In this document: one piece after another, positions 50,240-59,487 of the stretch
Numbering within the stretch: position 1 is the stretch's first letter
Layout: every line of letters begins with the position of its first letter
DNA from: Longitalea luteola
Lineage (GTDB): Bacteria; Bacteroidota; Bacteroidia; Chitinophagales; Chitinophagaceae
Reading direction: 5' to 3'
DNA length: 64,000 nucleotides
Assembly (NCBI RefSeq): GCF_017356035.1
Contig: NZ_JAFIQX010000002.1
Span: 620,001-684,000 of the forward strand
Made by a program: the position numbers and the translations under genes
Notes under the pieces: model-generated
What the model saw: the letters and a program-made list of their open reading frames with translations, nothing else
Database searches by the model: none
What the model was told of the DNA's origin: nothing

Positions 50240-51344
50240 TAAAATGATACCTTTTCTTGATTTAAAGAAAGTTAATCTCAGGCATCAACAGGCATTTGAG
50301 TCAAACCTTCGTGATATATTGGAAAAAGGCTGGTTTATTCTCGGTAGCAAAGTAGAAGAATTCGAAAAAGCGTTTGCTTTATATTGCGGAACCAGACATT
50401 GCATTGGAGTGGCTAATGGTTTGGACGCATTGATCCTTATTTTCGAAGCCTATAAGGAATTGGGCCTTATTAAAGCCGGGGATGAAATATTGGTTCCGGC
50501 AAATACTTATATTGCCTCGATACTGGCAATCTCAAAGGCAGGTCTAGTACCAGTACTTGTGGAGCCTGAAGAAACTACCTGCCTTATCGATCCGCTTTTA
50601 ATAGAAAAGAGCATTACCAGTAAAACAAAAGCTATATTACCAGTGCACCTGTATGGGCAGCTGTGTGAGATGGATGCTATCAATAGCATTGCGCAACAGC
50701 ATAATTTATTGGTAGTTGAAGATTCGGCTCAATCTCATGGGGCAATCTATAAGGGCAAACGATCTGGTAGTTTAGGGAATGCAAGCGGGTTTAGTTTTTA
50801 TCCTGGTAAAAACCTGGGGGCTTTAGGCGATGGTGGTGCAATAACTACCAATGATGATGCCTTGGCCAATACTATAAAAGCATTACGCAATTACGGTTCA
50901 CATAAAAAGTATGAAAACTTATTTCAGGGTGTGAATAGCCGGCTTGATGAGCTGCAAGCTGCTTTTTTGCTGGAAAAACTGTCTATGCTTGATGATGACA
51001 ACAAAGTACGCCAACAAATTGCTGCCCGTTATTTAAAAGAAATAACGAATCCGAAAGTGGTTTTACCCACGGTTAATGATCCGGACCAACATGTCTGGCA
51101 TTTATTTACAGTACGAACAGAAAACCGGGATGCTTTTCAGGATTATCTTACAAAAAATAATGTACAAACTGTAATACATTATCCGATTCCGCCGCACAAG
51201 CAAAAAGCATATCAAAATTATTGGATAGGTAAATCATTTCCTTTATCGGAAAAAATACATAGGAATATTATTTCATTGCCAATATCTCCAGTGATAACTA
51301 ACATGGAGGTTGAACAAGTCATTGAGATCGTTAATAGTTATTGA
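50232..51344 (+). CDS. DegT/DnrJ/EryC1 sugar aminotransferase (FdtB/WlbC-like)
   Basis: This 370-residue PLP-dependent aminotransferase starts [11 protein letters not shown] after a short leader. It has [22 protein letters not shown] (PLP phosphate and Asp), and [14 protein letters not shown] with the Schiff-base Lys, and [14 protein letters not shown]. It is the only sugar aminotransferase in the window. It could work with the FdtA-like ketoisomerase to make dTDP-3-amino sugars, or with the WlbA-like oxidoreductase. The FdtB-type fit is better because it lies close to FdtA and PglD. Confidence 0.88.
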   Translation: MNNKMIPFLDLKKVNLRHQQAFESNLRDILEKGWFILGSKVEEFEKAFALYCGTRHCIGVANGLDALILIFEAYKELGLIKAGDEILVPANTYIASILAISKAGLVPVLVEPEETTCLIDPLLIEKSITSKTKAILPVHLYGQLCEMDAINSIAQQHNLLVVEDSAQSHGAIYKGKRSGSLGNASGFSFYPGKNLGALGDGGAITTNDDALANTIKALRNYGSHKKYENLFQGVNSRLDELQAAFLLEKLSMLDDDNKVRQQIAARYLKEITNPKVVLPTVNDPDQHVWHLFTVRTENRDAFQDYLTKNNVQTVIHYPIPPHKQKAYQNYWIGKSFPLSEKIHRNIISLPISPVITNMEVEQVIEIVNSY

Positions 51345-51352
51345 TTCGTAGT

Positions 51353-52321
51353 ATGGATCTAAAACCATGGCCTCTTGTTACAGTTGGAACCCTTTCTTAC
51401 AATACGGGAAAATATGTCGTTGAAGCTTTAGAATGTGTTAAACGCCAACAATACCCGAACATACAGCATATTATCATTGACGATTGTTCAAGCGACAATT
51501 CGGCGCAGTTAATTGAAGATTGGATCAAACAGAACAATTATCCATGCCTGTTTATCAAAAGGCCGGTTAATAAGGGTGTACATGCGGGGTTAATGGATAT
51601 AATGGCAGCGGCTACCGGCAAATACCTGGTAATGATATCAGATGATCTTTGGACGGATGATAAATTGCTAAAGCAGGTACAGGCATTTGAGGAATTGGAT
51701 AGCTCATATGCAATGGTATATGGAGATACCCAAATGATAGATAAAGATGGTAATGTGCTCATACCTTCCATGTTTAAGCATTATCGTGGCGCTGATTTTT
51801 TACCTCCTTCGGGTAATATTTTTCAGGAGGTAGTGCGTGATTTCTATTTTTTTATCCAGGCAGCTACCATTTCATTAGAGCATTTCAAAGCAATTAATTA
51901 TACGTTTGATAAGGAGATCATTTCTGAAGATTGGGATTGGCAACTGGCACTTGCGCGCAGGTTTAATATTTTAGGGTTAAATCGCATTTTTTCAAGCTAC
52001 CGGTTTTTGGCCACTTCTGTTGGAAGAACTAATTGGACTGATGAAAAAATGCATAAGGTTTGGCAGTCGCATGGTAAAATGCTATTAAAGCATTATAACC
52101 ATTCTGAAAACAGTATAAAAGATAAAGAGATAATTTTTCAAAGAATTTGGAGAGTTTATAACGAATTGTGTGGAATGCCCAGGTTTACAAAAAAACAAAA
52201 AATTCGTTTTTTGTTGCATTTGATAAAAGTAACCCGCAAATTGAAGTTATTAATTGTGCTGGCGAGCATTATCATCTTTTCAAAAGAGTCATTAGCACGC
52301 CGGATAACGCAATTAGCCTGA
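51353..52321 (+). CDS. Family 2 glycosyltransferase
   Basis: From the ATG at 51353 the product has 322 residues with a GT-A fold: PLVTVGTLSYNTGKYVVEALECVKRQ, IIIDDCSSDNS, and an SDD motif in MISDDLWTD. DWDWQLALARRF fits the acceptor region. A TTG at 51341 would add four residues. It overlaps the aminotransferase stop or follows it closely. It should transfer one sugar of the repeat unit on the cytosolic side. Confidence 0.88.
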   Translation: MDLKPWPLVTVGTLSYNTGKYVVEALECVKRQQYPNIQHIIIDDCSSDNSAQLIEDWIKQNNYPCLFIKRPVNKGVHAGLMDIMAAATGKYLVMISDDLWTDDKLLKQVQAFEELDSSYAMVYGDTQMIDKDGNVLIPSMFKHYRGADFLPPSGNIFQEVVRDFYFFIQAATISLEHFKAINYTFDKEIISEDWDWQLALARRFNILGLNRIFSSYRFLATSVGRTNWTDEKMHKVWQSHGKMLLKHYNHSENSIKDKEIIFQRIWRVYNELCGMPRFTKKQKIRFLLHLIKVTRKLKLLIVLASIIIFSKESLARRITQLA

Positions 52322-52368
52322 CGGAACTGTACGTAAAACATTTAGATTAATTTGATCTACTATATAGT

Positions 52369-53127
52369 ATGAAAAAGATCATAAAAGGATTTGTTAATTT
52401 CTTTGGCGTTGACATAGTTAGATTTAATAGAAATTCTAAGCAGCCTGAAAAGTTACACGGAAATGATGAGATCGATTATTTTTCTGAAGCCAGAAAATTT
52501 GAATGGTTAAAGAAGTATAATTTTAAAACAATTATTGATGTTGGTGCAAACGAAGGCCAGTTTACACGAAAAATATCAATAGTTTTTCCCGACGCTGAAA
52601 TTCATTGTTTTGAGCCGTTGCAGGAAGACTTCAATAAATTGAAGTATAATTTTCAAGACAGTTCCAAAATAAAGATTTACAATTTCGGGCTGGGAGATAC
52701 AAATGAAGAAAAGAATATTTATAGAAATGAGTATTCACCCTCTTCATCATTGCTGGAAATGTTGGAACTGCATAAATCTAATTTTCAATACGCAGTAAAA
52801 GCGGAGCCTGAAAAAGTTTCTATTCGGATTTTTGATGAAGTATTTAAAGGTGATCTTGCCAGGCCGCTTTTAGTTAAAGTAGATGTTCAGGGTTATGAAA
52901 TGCATGTATTAAATGGGGGGCCGAAGATTATGGAACAGGCGGATGTTTGTATAATTGAAACCAGCTTTTACCCATTATATAACGGCCAACCGCTTTTTGG
53001 TGAAATTTATAACTACTTTATTCAGCGGGGCTATGAATATGTCGGAAGTATTGATCAGCTAACAGCTCCAACGGATAATAAAATACTTCAGGCTGACGCT
53101 GTTTTTGTAAGACAAAAGGTCGATTGA
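52369..53127 (+). CDS. FkbM family methyltransferase
   Basis: This 252-residue SAM methyltransferase has TIIDVGANEGQFTRKIS (motif I), IHCFEPLQEDFNKLK, VKVDVQGYEMHVLNGG and CIIETSFYPLYNGQPLF, all typical of FkbM. Such enzymes O-methylate sugar hydroxyls of surface polysaccharides. It could place a capping methyl group of the kind recognised by Wzt C-terminal domains, which is inference. Confidence 0.88.
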   Translation: MKKIIKGFVNFFGVDIVRFNRNSKQPEKLHGNDEIDYFSEARKFEWLKKYNFKTIIDVGANEGQFTRKISIVFPDAEIHCFEPLQEDFNKLKYNFQDSSKIKIYNFGLGDTNEEKNIYRNEYSPSSSLLEMLELHKSNFQYAVKAEPEKVSIRIFDEVFKGDLARPLLVKVDVQGYEMHVLNGGPKIMEQADVCIIETSFYPLYNGQPLFGEIYNYFIQRGYEYVGSIDQLTAPTDNKILQADAVFVRQKVD

Positions 53128-53167
53128 GCTTAGACCATAACAAAATGATTTTAACCGCATAATCTAC

Positions 53168-53995
53168 GTGCTTAAGACGCCCTTTTTCAGTATAATTATT
53201 CCAACATTTAATTCAGCAGCTACGGTTCGTGAAGCGCTCGATAGCGTTTTGATGCAAACCTTTGCTGAATTTGAAGTATTGGTAATTGATGGGATCTCGA
53301 ATGACGGCACCCTACAGATCCTTAAAGAATATCAGATAAAAGATAGCCGCATCCGATTTATCTCTGAGCAGGATAAAGGAACTTATGATGCCATGAATAA
53401 AGGAATCAGGTTGTCTAAAGGCGACTGGTTATACTTTCTTGGAAGCGATGATGCGTTATTTTCAAACGATACTTTATCTCAGGTATTTCAGAAAGCGAAA
53501 GAAACCGATAGTGCTGTAATTTACGGTAATGTAAAGCTCGACGGTGATACTGGATGGGCCAGGCATAACGAGATTTATGCAGGAGAATTTAATTTGAGAA
53601 AACTACTTTCACAAAACATATGTCATCAGGCTATTTTTTATCAGCGGAAGGTGTTCAAGGAAATTGGACTTTATAACGATCGGTATAAAATATGTGCTGA
53701 CTGGGATTTTAATTTACGTTGCTTTTCCAGGTATAAATTCGCTTATCTCAACATAATTGTTGCACATTATTATGGCGGAGGAAAAAGCAGTGTAACTGAA
53801 GACACGATTTTTTCAAAAGACAGGATTTACAATATTGCTGCCTACTTTAAGAATACACTTTACTTTAATGAGTTTGTACAATTCAGGACTTATTTTAGAA
53901 GGATGATCTTTCAGAAGAATGTCCCATTAAGTTTAGGAGTCAGAATAAGACTTTTATTTTTTTCGATCATTTTAAAACTTCAAAAAGAACGATAA
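53168..53995 (+). CDS. Family 2 glycosyltransferase
   Basis: This 275-residue GT-A enzyme has FFSIIIPTFNSAATVREALDSVLMQT, LVIDGISNDGT, the DKGTYDAMNKGI acceptor-loop segment, and LGSDDALF for the metal-binding DD. It starts at GTG 53168. An in-frame ATG at 53144 is followed at once by a stop and cannot be used. It is typical of WcaA/EpsE-like transferases. Confidence 0.87.
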   Translation: MLKTPFFSIIIPTFNSAATVREALDSVLMQTFAEFEVLVIDGISNDGTLQILKEYQIKDSRIRFISEQDKGTYDAMNKGIRLSKGDWLYFLGSDDALFSNDTLSQVFQKAKETDSAVIYGNVKLDGDTGWARHNEIYAGEFNLRKLLSQNICHQAIFYQRKVFKEIGLYNDRYKICADWDFNLRCFSRYKFAYLNIIVAHYYGGGKSSVTEDTIFSKDRIYNIAAYFKNTLYFNEFVQFRTYFRRMIFQKNVPLSLGVRIRLLFFSIILKLQKER

Positions 53996-53999
53996 GGGG

Positions 54000-55025
54000 A
54001 TGGTTTTTTTTACTATTTGTTCCAATAATTACCTGGCCCAGGCACTACTACTGGGAAATTCATTAAAGACGCATTATCCCGAACATCAATTTTTGATCTT
54101 TCTTGTTGATGTAAAAGATAAAAAGGTAGATTATGATGCCATGCCCTTTGAAGTATTGCCGCTGAACTTATTGGAGCCTGGCTTACATACACTTGTTCAT
54201 AAATACAATATTATTGAATTGAACACCTGCGTCAAACCACGGGTTATCGAATACCTGTTCATGGAACGCGGATTTTGCAAAGCAGTATATTTTGATCCGG
54301 ATATCAAAGTGTATGGCCGGTTAAATGAAATGGAGATCGCGCTTGAGAGTAACAATATTGTACTTACGCCACACATTTATACACCTATTCCGCTAGATGG
54401 AAAGCAACCCGGTGAGAACAATTTTTTAAATTATGGCATTTACAATCTTGGCTTTATTGCCGTGGTAAAAACTGATGAAACCCTACGTTTTTTGAACTGG
54501 TGGAAAGAACGTACGTATGAACAGGGATATTCTCGTGTTGACGAAGGCATATTTGTGGATCAGTTATATATAAATCTAGTTCCGATTTTCTTTGATAAAG
54601 TTTATGTGTTGCAGCACCGGGGATATAATATGGCCCCATGGAATTTGCATGAACGGTATCTGCAACAGAAAGGAAATAAGCATATTGTAAACGATAAAGA
54701 TGAATTAAGGTTTTTTCATTTCAGTTCTTTCAGGTTACATTCAAATGAGTTACCTCTTCATTATTACAATCGTTTTCAACTGAAAGACAGGCCAGATCTT
54801 CATTCCTTGTACAAAGAATATGATAAAGAATTAGAAGAAGCAGGGTATCAATTCTTTTCCAAGATTCCATGTGCATATGTCATTGAACGAGAGGAACACA
54901 TTTTGAAGATAAAAAAAGAGGAGTGGAGCCGGAAGTCATGGCTTAAGAAGATTCCACTAACTATAATAAAAATGTTGCCGAAAAAATTAAAAAACAGGCT
55001 TTCCGTCAGCCTGATCAATAATTGA
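54000..55025 (+). CDS. GT8-like glycosyltransferase
   Basis: This 341-residue protein begins VFFTICSNNYLAQALLLGNSLKTHYPEHQF. It has a DxD-type site in AVYFDPDIKVYG and DEGIFVDQLYINLVPIFF, the pattern of GT8/GT-A retaining transferases. The C-terminus is basic and may touch the membrane (SWLKKIPLTIIKMLPKKLKN). It lies 4 bp after the previous gene and overlaps the next frame. The sugar donor is unknown. Confidence 0.78.
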   Translation: MVFFTICSNNYLAQALLLGNSLKTHYPEHQFLIFLVDVKDKKVDYDAMPFEVLPLNLLEPGLHTLVHKYNIIELNTCVKPRVIEYLFMERGFCKAVYFDPDIKVYGRLNEMEIALESNNIVLTPHIYTPIPLDGKQPGENNFLNYGIYNLGFIAVVKTDETLRFLNWWKERTYEQGYSRVDEGIFVDQLYINLVPIFFDKVYVLQHRGYNMAPWNLHERYLQQKGNKHIVNDKDELRFFHFSSFRLHSNELPLHYYNRFQLKDRPDLHSLYKEYDKELEEAGYQFFSKIPCAYVIEREEHILKIKKEEWSRKSWLKKIPLTIIKMLPKKLKNRLSVSLINN

Positions 55026-55033
55026 TTGAATTT

Positions 55034-55873
55034 ATGTATCCCAGGATCACCGTTATCACACCTTCCTATAACCAGGCCCAATATCTTGAAAAAACTATTT
55101 TATCTGTAATTCAGCAGAATTATCCGAATCTTGAATATATTATTATAGATGGGGGCAGTAAGGATGATAGTCCTGCAATTATAAAAAAATACGAAAAACA
55201 TTTAGCTTATTGGGTAAGTGAGTCAGATAAAGGTCAAAGTGATGCCTTAAATAAGGGACTTAAAAGGGCAACCGGGGATATCGTCGCCTGGTTAAACAGC
55301 GACGACTGGTATGAAGCTGGCACACTGGAATTAGTAGCGAAAGCATGGAATAAGCAGCCCTTTGACGTTTTGCATGGCGATGCGGTTTTTTTTTATGAGG
55401 GCAATGAAGAACGCAATTACCGGAATCACTACGGAGGCAACTGTACATTAGACAGATTACTAAAGTACTGGAGTTGTGACCGGGATTGTAATCCACCCCA
55501 ACCTTCTGTATTTATCAAAAAGCAGGTTTTTGACACTATAGGTTCACTAAATGAGCAGTATAATCTGGCAATGGATTATGATTTGTGGTTACGAATTGCG
55601 CGTGCCGGCTATACATTTACATACATCCCTGAAGTTTTATCTTATTATCGTTTTCATGGCAATTCGAAGTCAGGTCTGCAGGGGGATTTTAAGCATTTTC
55701 ATAAAGAGTGGCACCAGGTTTTTTTAAAGAATATTAAACAGGTGCCATTGTCTAAAAGACTGTTTTATTATTGGGATTATTCAGGGTTCTACTATAACTA
55801 TGGAATAAGAAGCTTACCAAAACGGGTAACGCATCTGCTAACTAAAGGCCCCATCTTACAAGCAAAATACTAG
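55034..55873 (+). CDS. Family 2 glycosyltransferase
   Basis: This 279-residue enzyme starts at ATG 55034. A TTG at 55022 overlapping the previous stop is possible. It has RITVITPSYNQAQYLEKTILSVIQQNYPN, YIIIDGGSKDDS, ESDKGQSDALNKGLKRATGDIVAWLNSDDWY (metal-binding DD) and MDYDLWLRIARAGYTF. It closely matches the WcaA-type family. Confidence 0.88.
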   Translation: MYPRITVITPSYNQAQYLEKTILSVIQQNYPNLEYIIIDGGSKDDSPAIIKKYEKHLAYWVSESDKGQSDALNKGLKRATGDIVAWLNSDDWYEAGTLELVAKAWNKQPFDVLHGDAVFFYEGNEERNYRNHYGGNCTLDRLLKYWSCDRDCNPPQPSVFIKKQVFDTIGSLNEQYNLAMDYDLWLRIARAGYTFTYIPEVLSYYRFHGNSKSGLQGDFKHFHKEWHQVFLKNIKQVPLSKRLFYYWDYSGFYYNYGIRSLPKRVTHLLTKGPILQAKY

Positions 55874-55956
55874 ATACATGACTGGTTTATTCCGGCTCAT
55901 TTGGTATAGTCGGTAATATGGCGCTGGTTCATGTGATTGTATTTTATTAATCAATT

Positions 55957-56976
55957 ATGCATCCTAAATACAGGATTAGTATTATAATCAACAATTATAA
56001 TTACGGTTGTTTTGTGAAACAGGCCATTGAAAGTGCTTTGCAGCAAACTGTTCCGGTGCATGAAGTAATTGTTGTGGATGATGGCTCAACAGACAATTCG
56101 CTTTCTGTAATAAATCAGTATAAAGAACAGGTTATTGTAGTTCCTAAGGCCAATGGAGGCCAGGCATCTGCATTCAATGCAGGTTTTCAAGCTTCATCCG
56201 GCGATTGGATATGGTTTGTAGATGCAGACGACTGGCTTAAAGAAGACGCAGTTGAAAGGGCTTCTTTACACATGCGGGATAAAATTGCCAAAATTCATAG
56301 CTCATTGCATGCAGTTGATGAAGCCGGAAAGATGTTGGGTTATAAAGTGCCCTCAAATGCGCTGTCTGACGGACATGTAATAACTGAAATAGCAGAAAAC
56401 GGCGGTTACAGCTGGCCTCCTACCAGCGGTAACATATTCCCCAGATGGGTGCTTGATCAATGTATGCCGATGCCTGAGGAGGAATATCGCTTATGCGCTG
56501 ACCTTTATTTGTGTAGTTATGCAGCCATGCCTGGAAAAGTAACAGCTGTAACAGAACCGCTTGGTTTTTACAGGATACATGCGAACAATCGCTTTCATGG
56601 ATTTCGACTTGATTCGACGTGGCTATACAATCAGGCAAATAATATTCTTACAACAGCACAACTGACGGAAGAACTATTTATTAAATATTCTGGTGATAAG
56701 GTATTTAAATATCCGTATAGCCGACGAAATATAGAAATGTTAATGATTGCAGACCGTTTTTCTGATAAGAAGCCTGCCAGGCGCCTTTCCGTAAAGGAAC
56801 TGCATAACAACTGGTGGCGGTCCAAGGAAATTCAAAAAGCGGCTGGCAAAACAAAATATGTAGCTGTACTTTTCTGGCTCATTATAGCTTACGCACCAAA
56901 GCCTTTGGCGAAATATGTGATACTAAGAGGTATTCGCAAGGGTAAAAAGGTTATGGCTGAACACAAAACAGCGTAA
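55957..56976 (+). CDS. Family 2 glycosyltransferase
   Basis: This 339-residue GT-A enzyme has RISIIINNYNYGCFVKQAIESALQQT, VIVVDDGSTDNSL, NGGQASAFNAGFQASSGDWIWFVDADDW (DAD motif) and a C-terminal helical part with basic residues. It is one of several adjacent GT2 genes that probably build the repeat unit in turn. Confidence 0.88.
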   Translation: MHPKYRISIIINNYNYGCFVKQAIESALQQTVPVHEVIVVDDGSTDNSLSVINQYKEQVIVVPKANGGQASAFNAGFQASSGDWIWFVDADDWLKEDAVERASLHMRDKIAKIHSSLHAVDEAGKMLGYKVPSNALSDGHVITEIAENGGYSWPPTSGNIFPRWVLDQCMPMPEEEYRLCADLYLCSYAAMPGKVTAVTEPLGFYRIHANNRFHGFRLDSTWLYNQANNILTTAQLTEELFIKYSGDKVFKYPYSRRNIEMLMIADRFSDKKPARRLSVKELHNNWWRSKEIQKAAGKTKYVAVLFWLIIAYAPKPLAKYVILRGIRKGKKVMAEHKTA

Positions 56977-57001
56977 CCGATTAATTATTTAAGACCAGTA
57001 C

Positions 57002-58012
57002 ATGGCAGCAATATCTGTTATCATTCCTTCTTATAACCGGGCAACGATCGTAGGGGAAACCATCGAGAATATGCTCAGTCAATCGTTACCGCCGGATGAA
57101 ATTATTGTGGTAGACGATGGCTCTACAGATAATTCTGTAGAGGTGGTTGCTTCATTTGGCGACAAAGTGAAGTTGATCCGTCAGACTAACCAGGGACCGG
57201 GCGCTGCACGAAATGCAGGTTTGAAAGCAGCGAAAGGGCAGTTCATTCAATTTATGGATAGTGATGATCTGGCAAGTCGCAATAAGCTGGAAATTCAATT
57301 CAATGCGCTGAATAAGACAGGAGCTGATTTTGCCTACAGTCCGTGGGTACATTGCCTGATTAAAAACAAAACGATTCAGTTTACCGACGCAGTTTTACAG
57401 GCAGACCCCGTACCGGCAACCAGGCCCATGCTGGAATGGTTCTTAGCCGGATGGTCACTTGTTTTTCAAAACTGTTTATTCAGAAGGTCTATTCTTGATA
57501 AAGCCGGCATATACCGCACTGACCTCATGCCATCAGAAGACAGTGAATATTTTGTACGTATTCTGCTGGCGGGTGCACAACCGGTACATACGCCAGGCTG
57601 CATTGTTTTTTATCGAGAGCACGATCTGCATAAAATAACTGCATCCGGTACCAGTGAAAAGCATCGGGCCGACGATTGGACTAATTTTTTAACAATTACC
57701 GGCGATCAGTTGCAGGACCATCTGAAAGGTATAAAGTCTGCCACAAGAATTGCGCTGGCAGCATCTGTACAACAACATCTTGATTTTTGCGCAAAAAGAA
57801 ATTTGAAGGGACTACCTTCAAACCATCCATATATTCAGCTTTTATCGCAAACTAATAAGACTTTGATCAAAGCCTGGATTCTTTATAAAAAGATACGTCG
57901 TAAAATGAAGGGTTCTCCGGACAATCATGTTGCATTTGGTGCACGTACTTCAGGCGAGGCTTACACAAAGTTAGTTACTGAAATGGGCTACCAATATGTT
58001 TCGGGCCGTTAA
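57002..58012 (+). CDS. Family 2 glycosyltransferase
   Basis: This 336-residue enzyme has ISVIIPSYNRATIVGETIENMLSQS, IIVVDDGSTDNSVEVV, NQGPGAARNAGLKAAKGQFIQFMDSDDLAS and SEDSEYFVRILLAGAQPVHTPG. A short spacer separates it from the previous GT2 gene. The C-terminus is basic. Donor and acceptor are unknown. Confidence 0.88.
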   Translation: MAAISVIIPSYNRATIVGETIENMLSQSLPPDEIIVVDDGSTDNSVEVVASFGDKVKLIRQTNQGPGAARNAGLKAAKGQFIQFMDSDDLASRNKLEIQFNALNKTGADFAYSPWVHCLIKNKTIQFTDAVLQADPVPATRPMLEWFLAGWSLVFQNCLFRRSILDKAGIYRTDLMPSEDSEYFVRILLAGAQPVHTPGCIVFYREHDLHKITASGTSEKHRADDWTNFLTITGDQLQDHLKGIKSATRIALAASVQQHLDFCAKRNLKGLPSNHPYIQLLSQTNKTLIKAWILYKKIRRKMKGSPDNHVAFGARTSGEAYTKLVTEMGYQYVSGR

Positions 58013-58038
58013 AATGGAAAGCAGATATAACGTTCAAT

Positions 58039-58569
58039 ATGGATTTTTTACCATTAAAGATTGAAGGCAGCGGTTTATTTATCGACCGGGTATTTCGAGA
58101 TGTGCGTGGAGCATTTGAAGTATTTTGGGAACTTGACGAGATTGAAAAAGCTGGCATTTCCTTTAAGCCCGTCAGTTCACACCATTCATATAATACCTTA
58201 AGGGGCACATTACGCGGAATGCACTATCAGATACAACCACACGGGCAGGCCAAACTGGTGAGCTGTATCAGCGGCGCTGTATATGATGTTATGGTTGATC
58301 TTCGTCCTGGTTCACCTACTTACCTTTCCTGGGAGGCAGTTGAATTACCGGCAGGCTGTGGCAAATCCATTTATATACCTGCCGGTTGTGCACATGGGTT
58401 TGTAACATTGCAGGACAATACAACCATTGGATATCTGATTGAAGGTATTTATAAACCTGAGGCTGCAGGCACCCTGCGATGGAACGACCCGGCGGTAGGA
58501 ATTAATTGGCCCATTCAGGAACCTATACTTTCTGACCGCGACCGAAACGCGCCTGATCTAAAGCTATGA
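58039..58569 (+). CDS. dTDP-4-keto-6-deoxysugar 3,5-epimerase (RfbC/RmlC-like)
   Basis: This 176-residue cupin has FIDRVFRDVRGAFEVFWE, SHHSYNTLRGTLRGMHYQIQPHGQAKLVSCISGAVYDVMVDLRPGSPTY, and PAGCAHGFVTLQDNTTIGYLIEGIY, with the catalytic His in RGMHYQ and the Asp in VMVDLR. It may make dTDP-4-keto-L-rhamnose or a 3- or 5-epimerised branched sugar with the two following genes. It overlaps the NAD-dependent epimerase gene by 4 bp. RmlA and RmlB are not in the window. Confidence 0.9.
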   Translation: MDFLPLKIEGSGLFIDRVFRDVRGAFEVFWELDEIEKAGISFKPVSSHHSYNTLRGTLRGMHYQIQPHGQAKLVSCISGAVYDVMVDLRPGSPTYLSWEAVELPAGCGKSIYIPAGCAHGFVTLQDNTTIGYLIEGIYKPEAAGTLRWNDPAVGINWPIQEPILSDRDRNAPDLKL

Positions 58570-59480
58570 TGCGAATACTTGTAACAGGGGCCAGTGGGTT
58601 TGTTGGTAAGGCGACTGTAAACGCTTTATCAAAACGTGATGGCATTGAAATACACGCCGTATATAACAGGCGTCAGCCGGAAGCTGTTGGAAATGTTACC
58701 TGGCATAAGGCTGACATTTTGAACAAGGAAGAAGCAGAGACGTTAATTGCCAATATCTGTCCGTCCCACCTACTTCATCTTGCCTGGTGTGCCGAGCATG
58801 GTACTTATTGGAAAGATCATACAAACCTTACCTGGTTATCGGCCAGTATCAATATTGCACAACACTTTATTAAATATGGAGGAAAGCGTTGCCTGGTTCT
58901 TGGTACAAGCGCCGAATATGACTGGGCAGGCTCAGAACCTTTAAATGAATTTACCACGCCACTGATCCCGTTGGGATTATATGGCGGCAGTAAATTAGGA
59001 CTCTATTGGGCTTTAAAGCGCTATTTTGAGCAGGAATCGATATCATGGATTTGGACCCGCCTATTCAATCCATTCGGGCCCGGCGAGGATCCGCGCAGAT
59101 TGATACCTAAAACATGTTTGCGATTGTTGCGTGGCGAACACATTAGTTTTGATGCCGGGTTGTCCCGACGTGACTTTTTATTCGTTGATGATGTAGGATC
59201 TGCGTTAGTGCATGCTTTGTTAAGCGAAGCCGTTGGGCCGGTCAATATTGCCAGTGGTAATCCTGTTTCAATACGAGATGTGATCTCTCAGATAGCGTAT
59301 CAGTACGATTGCAGTGACCTTGTGACTTTTGATGGACCTGATACCGCAAATGAGAAAATCGACGTTGTGATAGCTGATATAACAAGATTACAAAAAGAAT
59401 GTAACTGGCATCCTGAAAAGAACTTTCAGGAAAGATTAAAGGAAACCTGTGAATGGTGGAAAATAAATAAAAGCAAATAA
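58566..59480 (+). CDS. NAD-dependent epimerase/dehydratase or 4-ketoreductase
   Basis: This 304-residue extended SDR has RILVTGASGFVGKATV, LGTSAEYDW, and YGGSKLGLYWALKRYF (Y-x3-K catalytic pair), with WTRLFNPFGPGEDPRRLIP. It may reduce the 4-keto group of a dTDP sugar after epimerisation and methylation. It lies between the RfbC-like gene and the C-methyltransferase, which suggests they act on one sugar. The exact reaction is not known. Confidence 0.83.
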   Translation: MMRILVTGASGFVGKATVNALSKRDGIEIHAVYNRRQPEAVGNVTWHKADILNKEEAETLIANICPSHLLHLAWCAEHGTYWKDHTNLTWLSASINIAQHFIKYGGKRCLVLGTSAEYDWAGSEPLNEFTTPLIPLGLYGGSKLGLYWALKRYFEQESISWIWTRLFNPFGPGEDPRRLIPKTCLRLLRGEHISFDAGLSRRDFLFVDDVGSALVHALLSEAVGPVNIASGNPVSIRDVISQIAYQYDCSDLVTFDGPDTANEKIDVVIADITRLQKECNWHPEKNFQERLKETCEWWKINKSK

Positions 59481-59487
59481 AGAAAAT

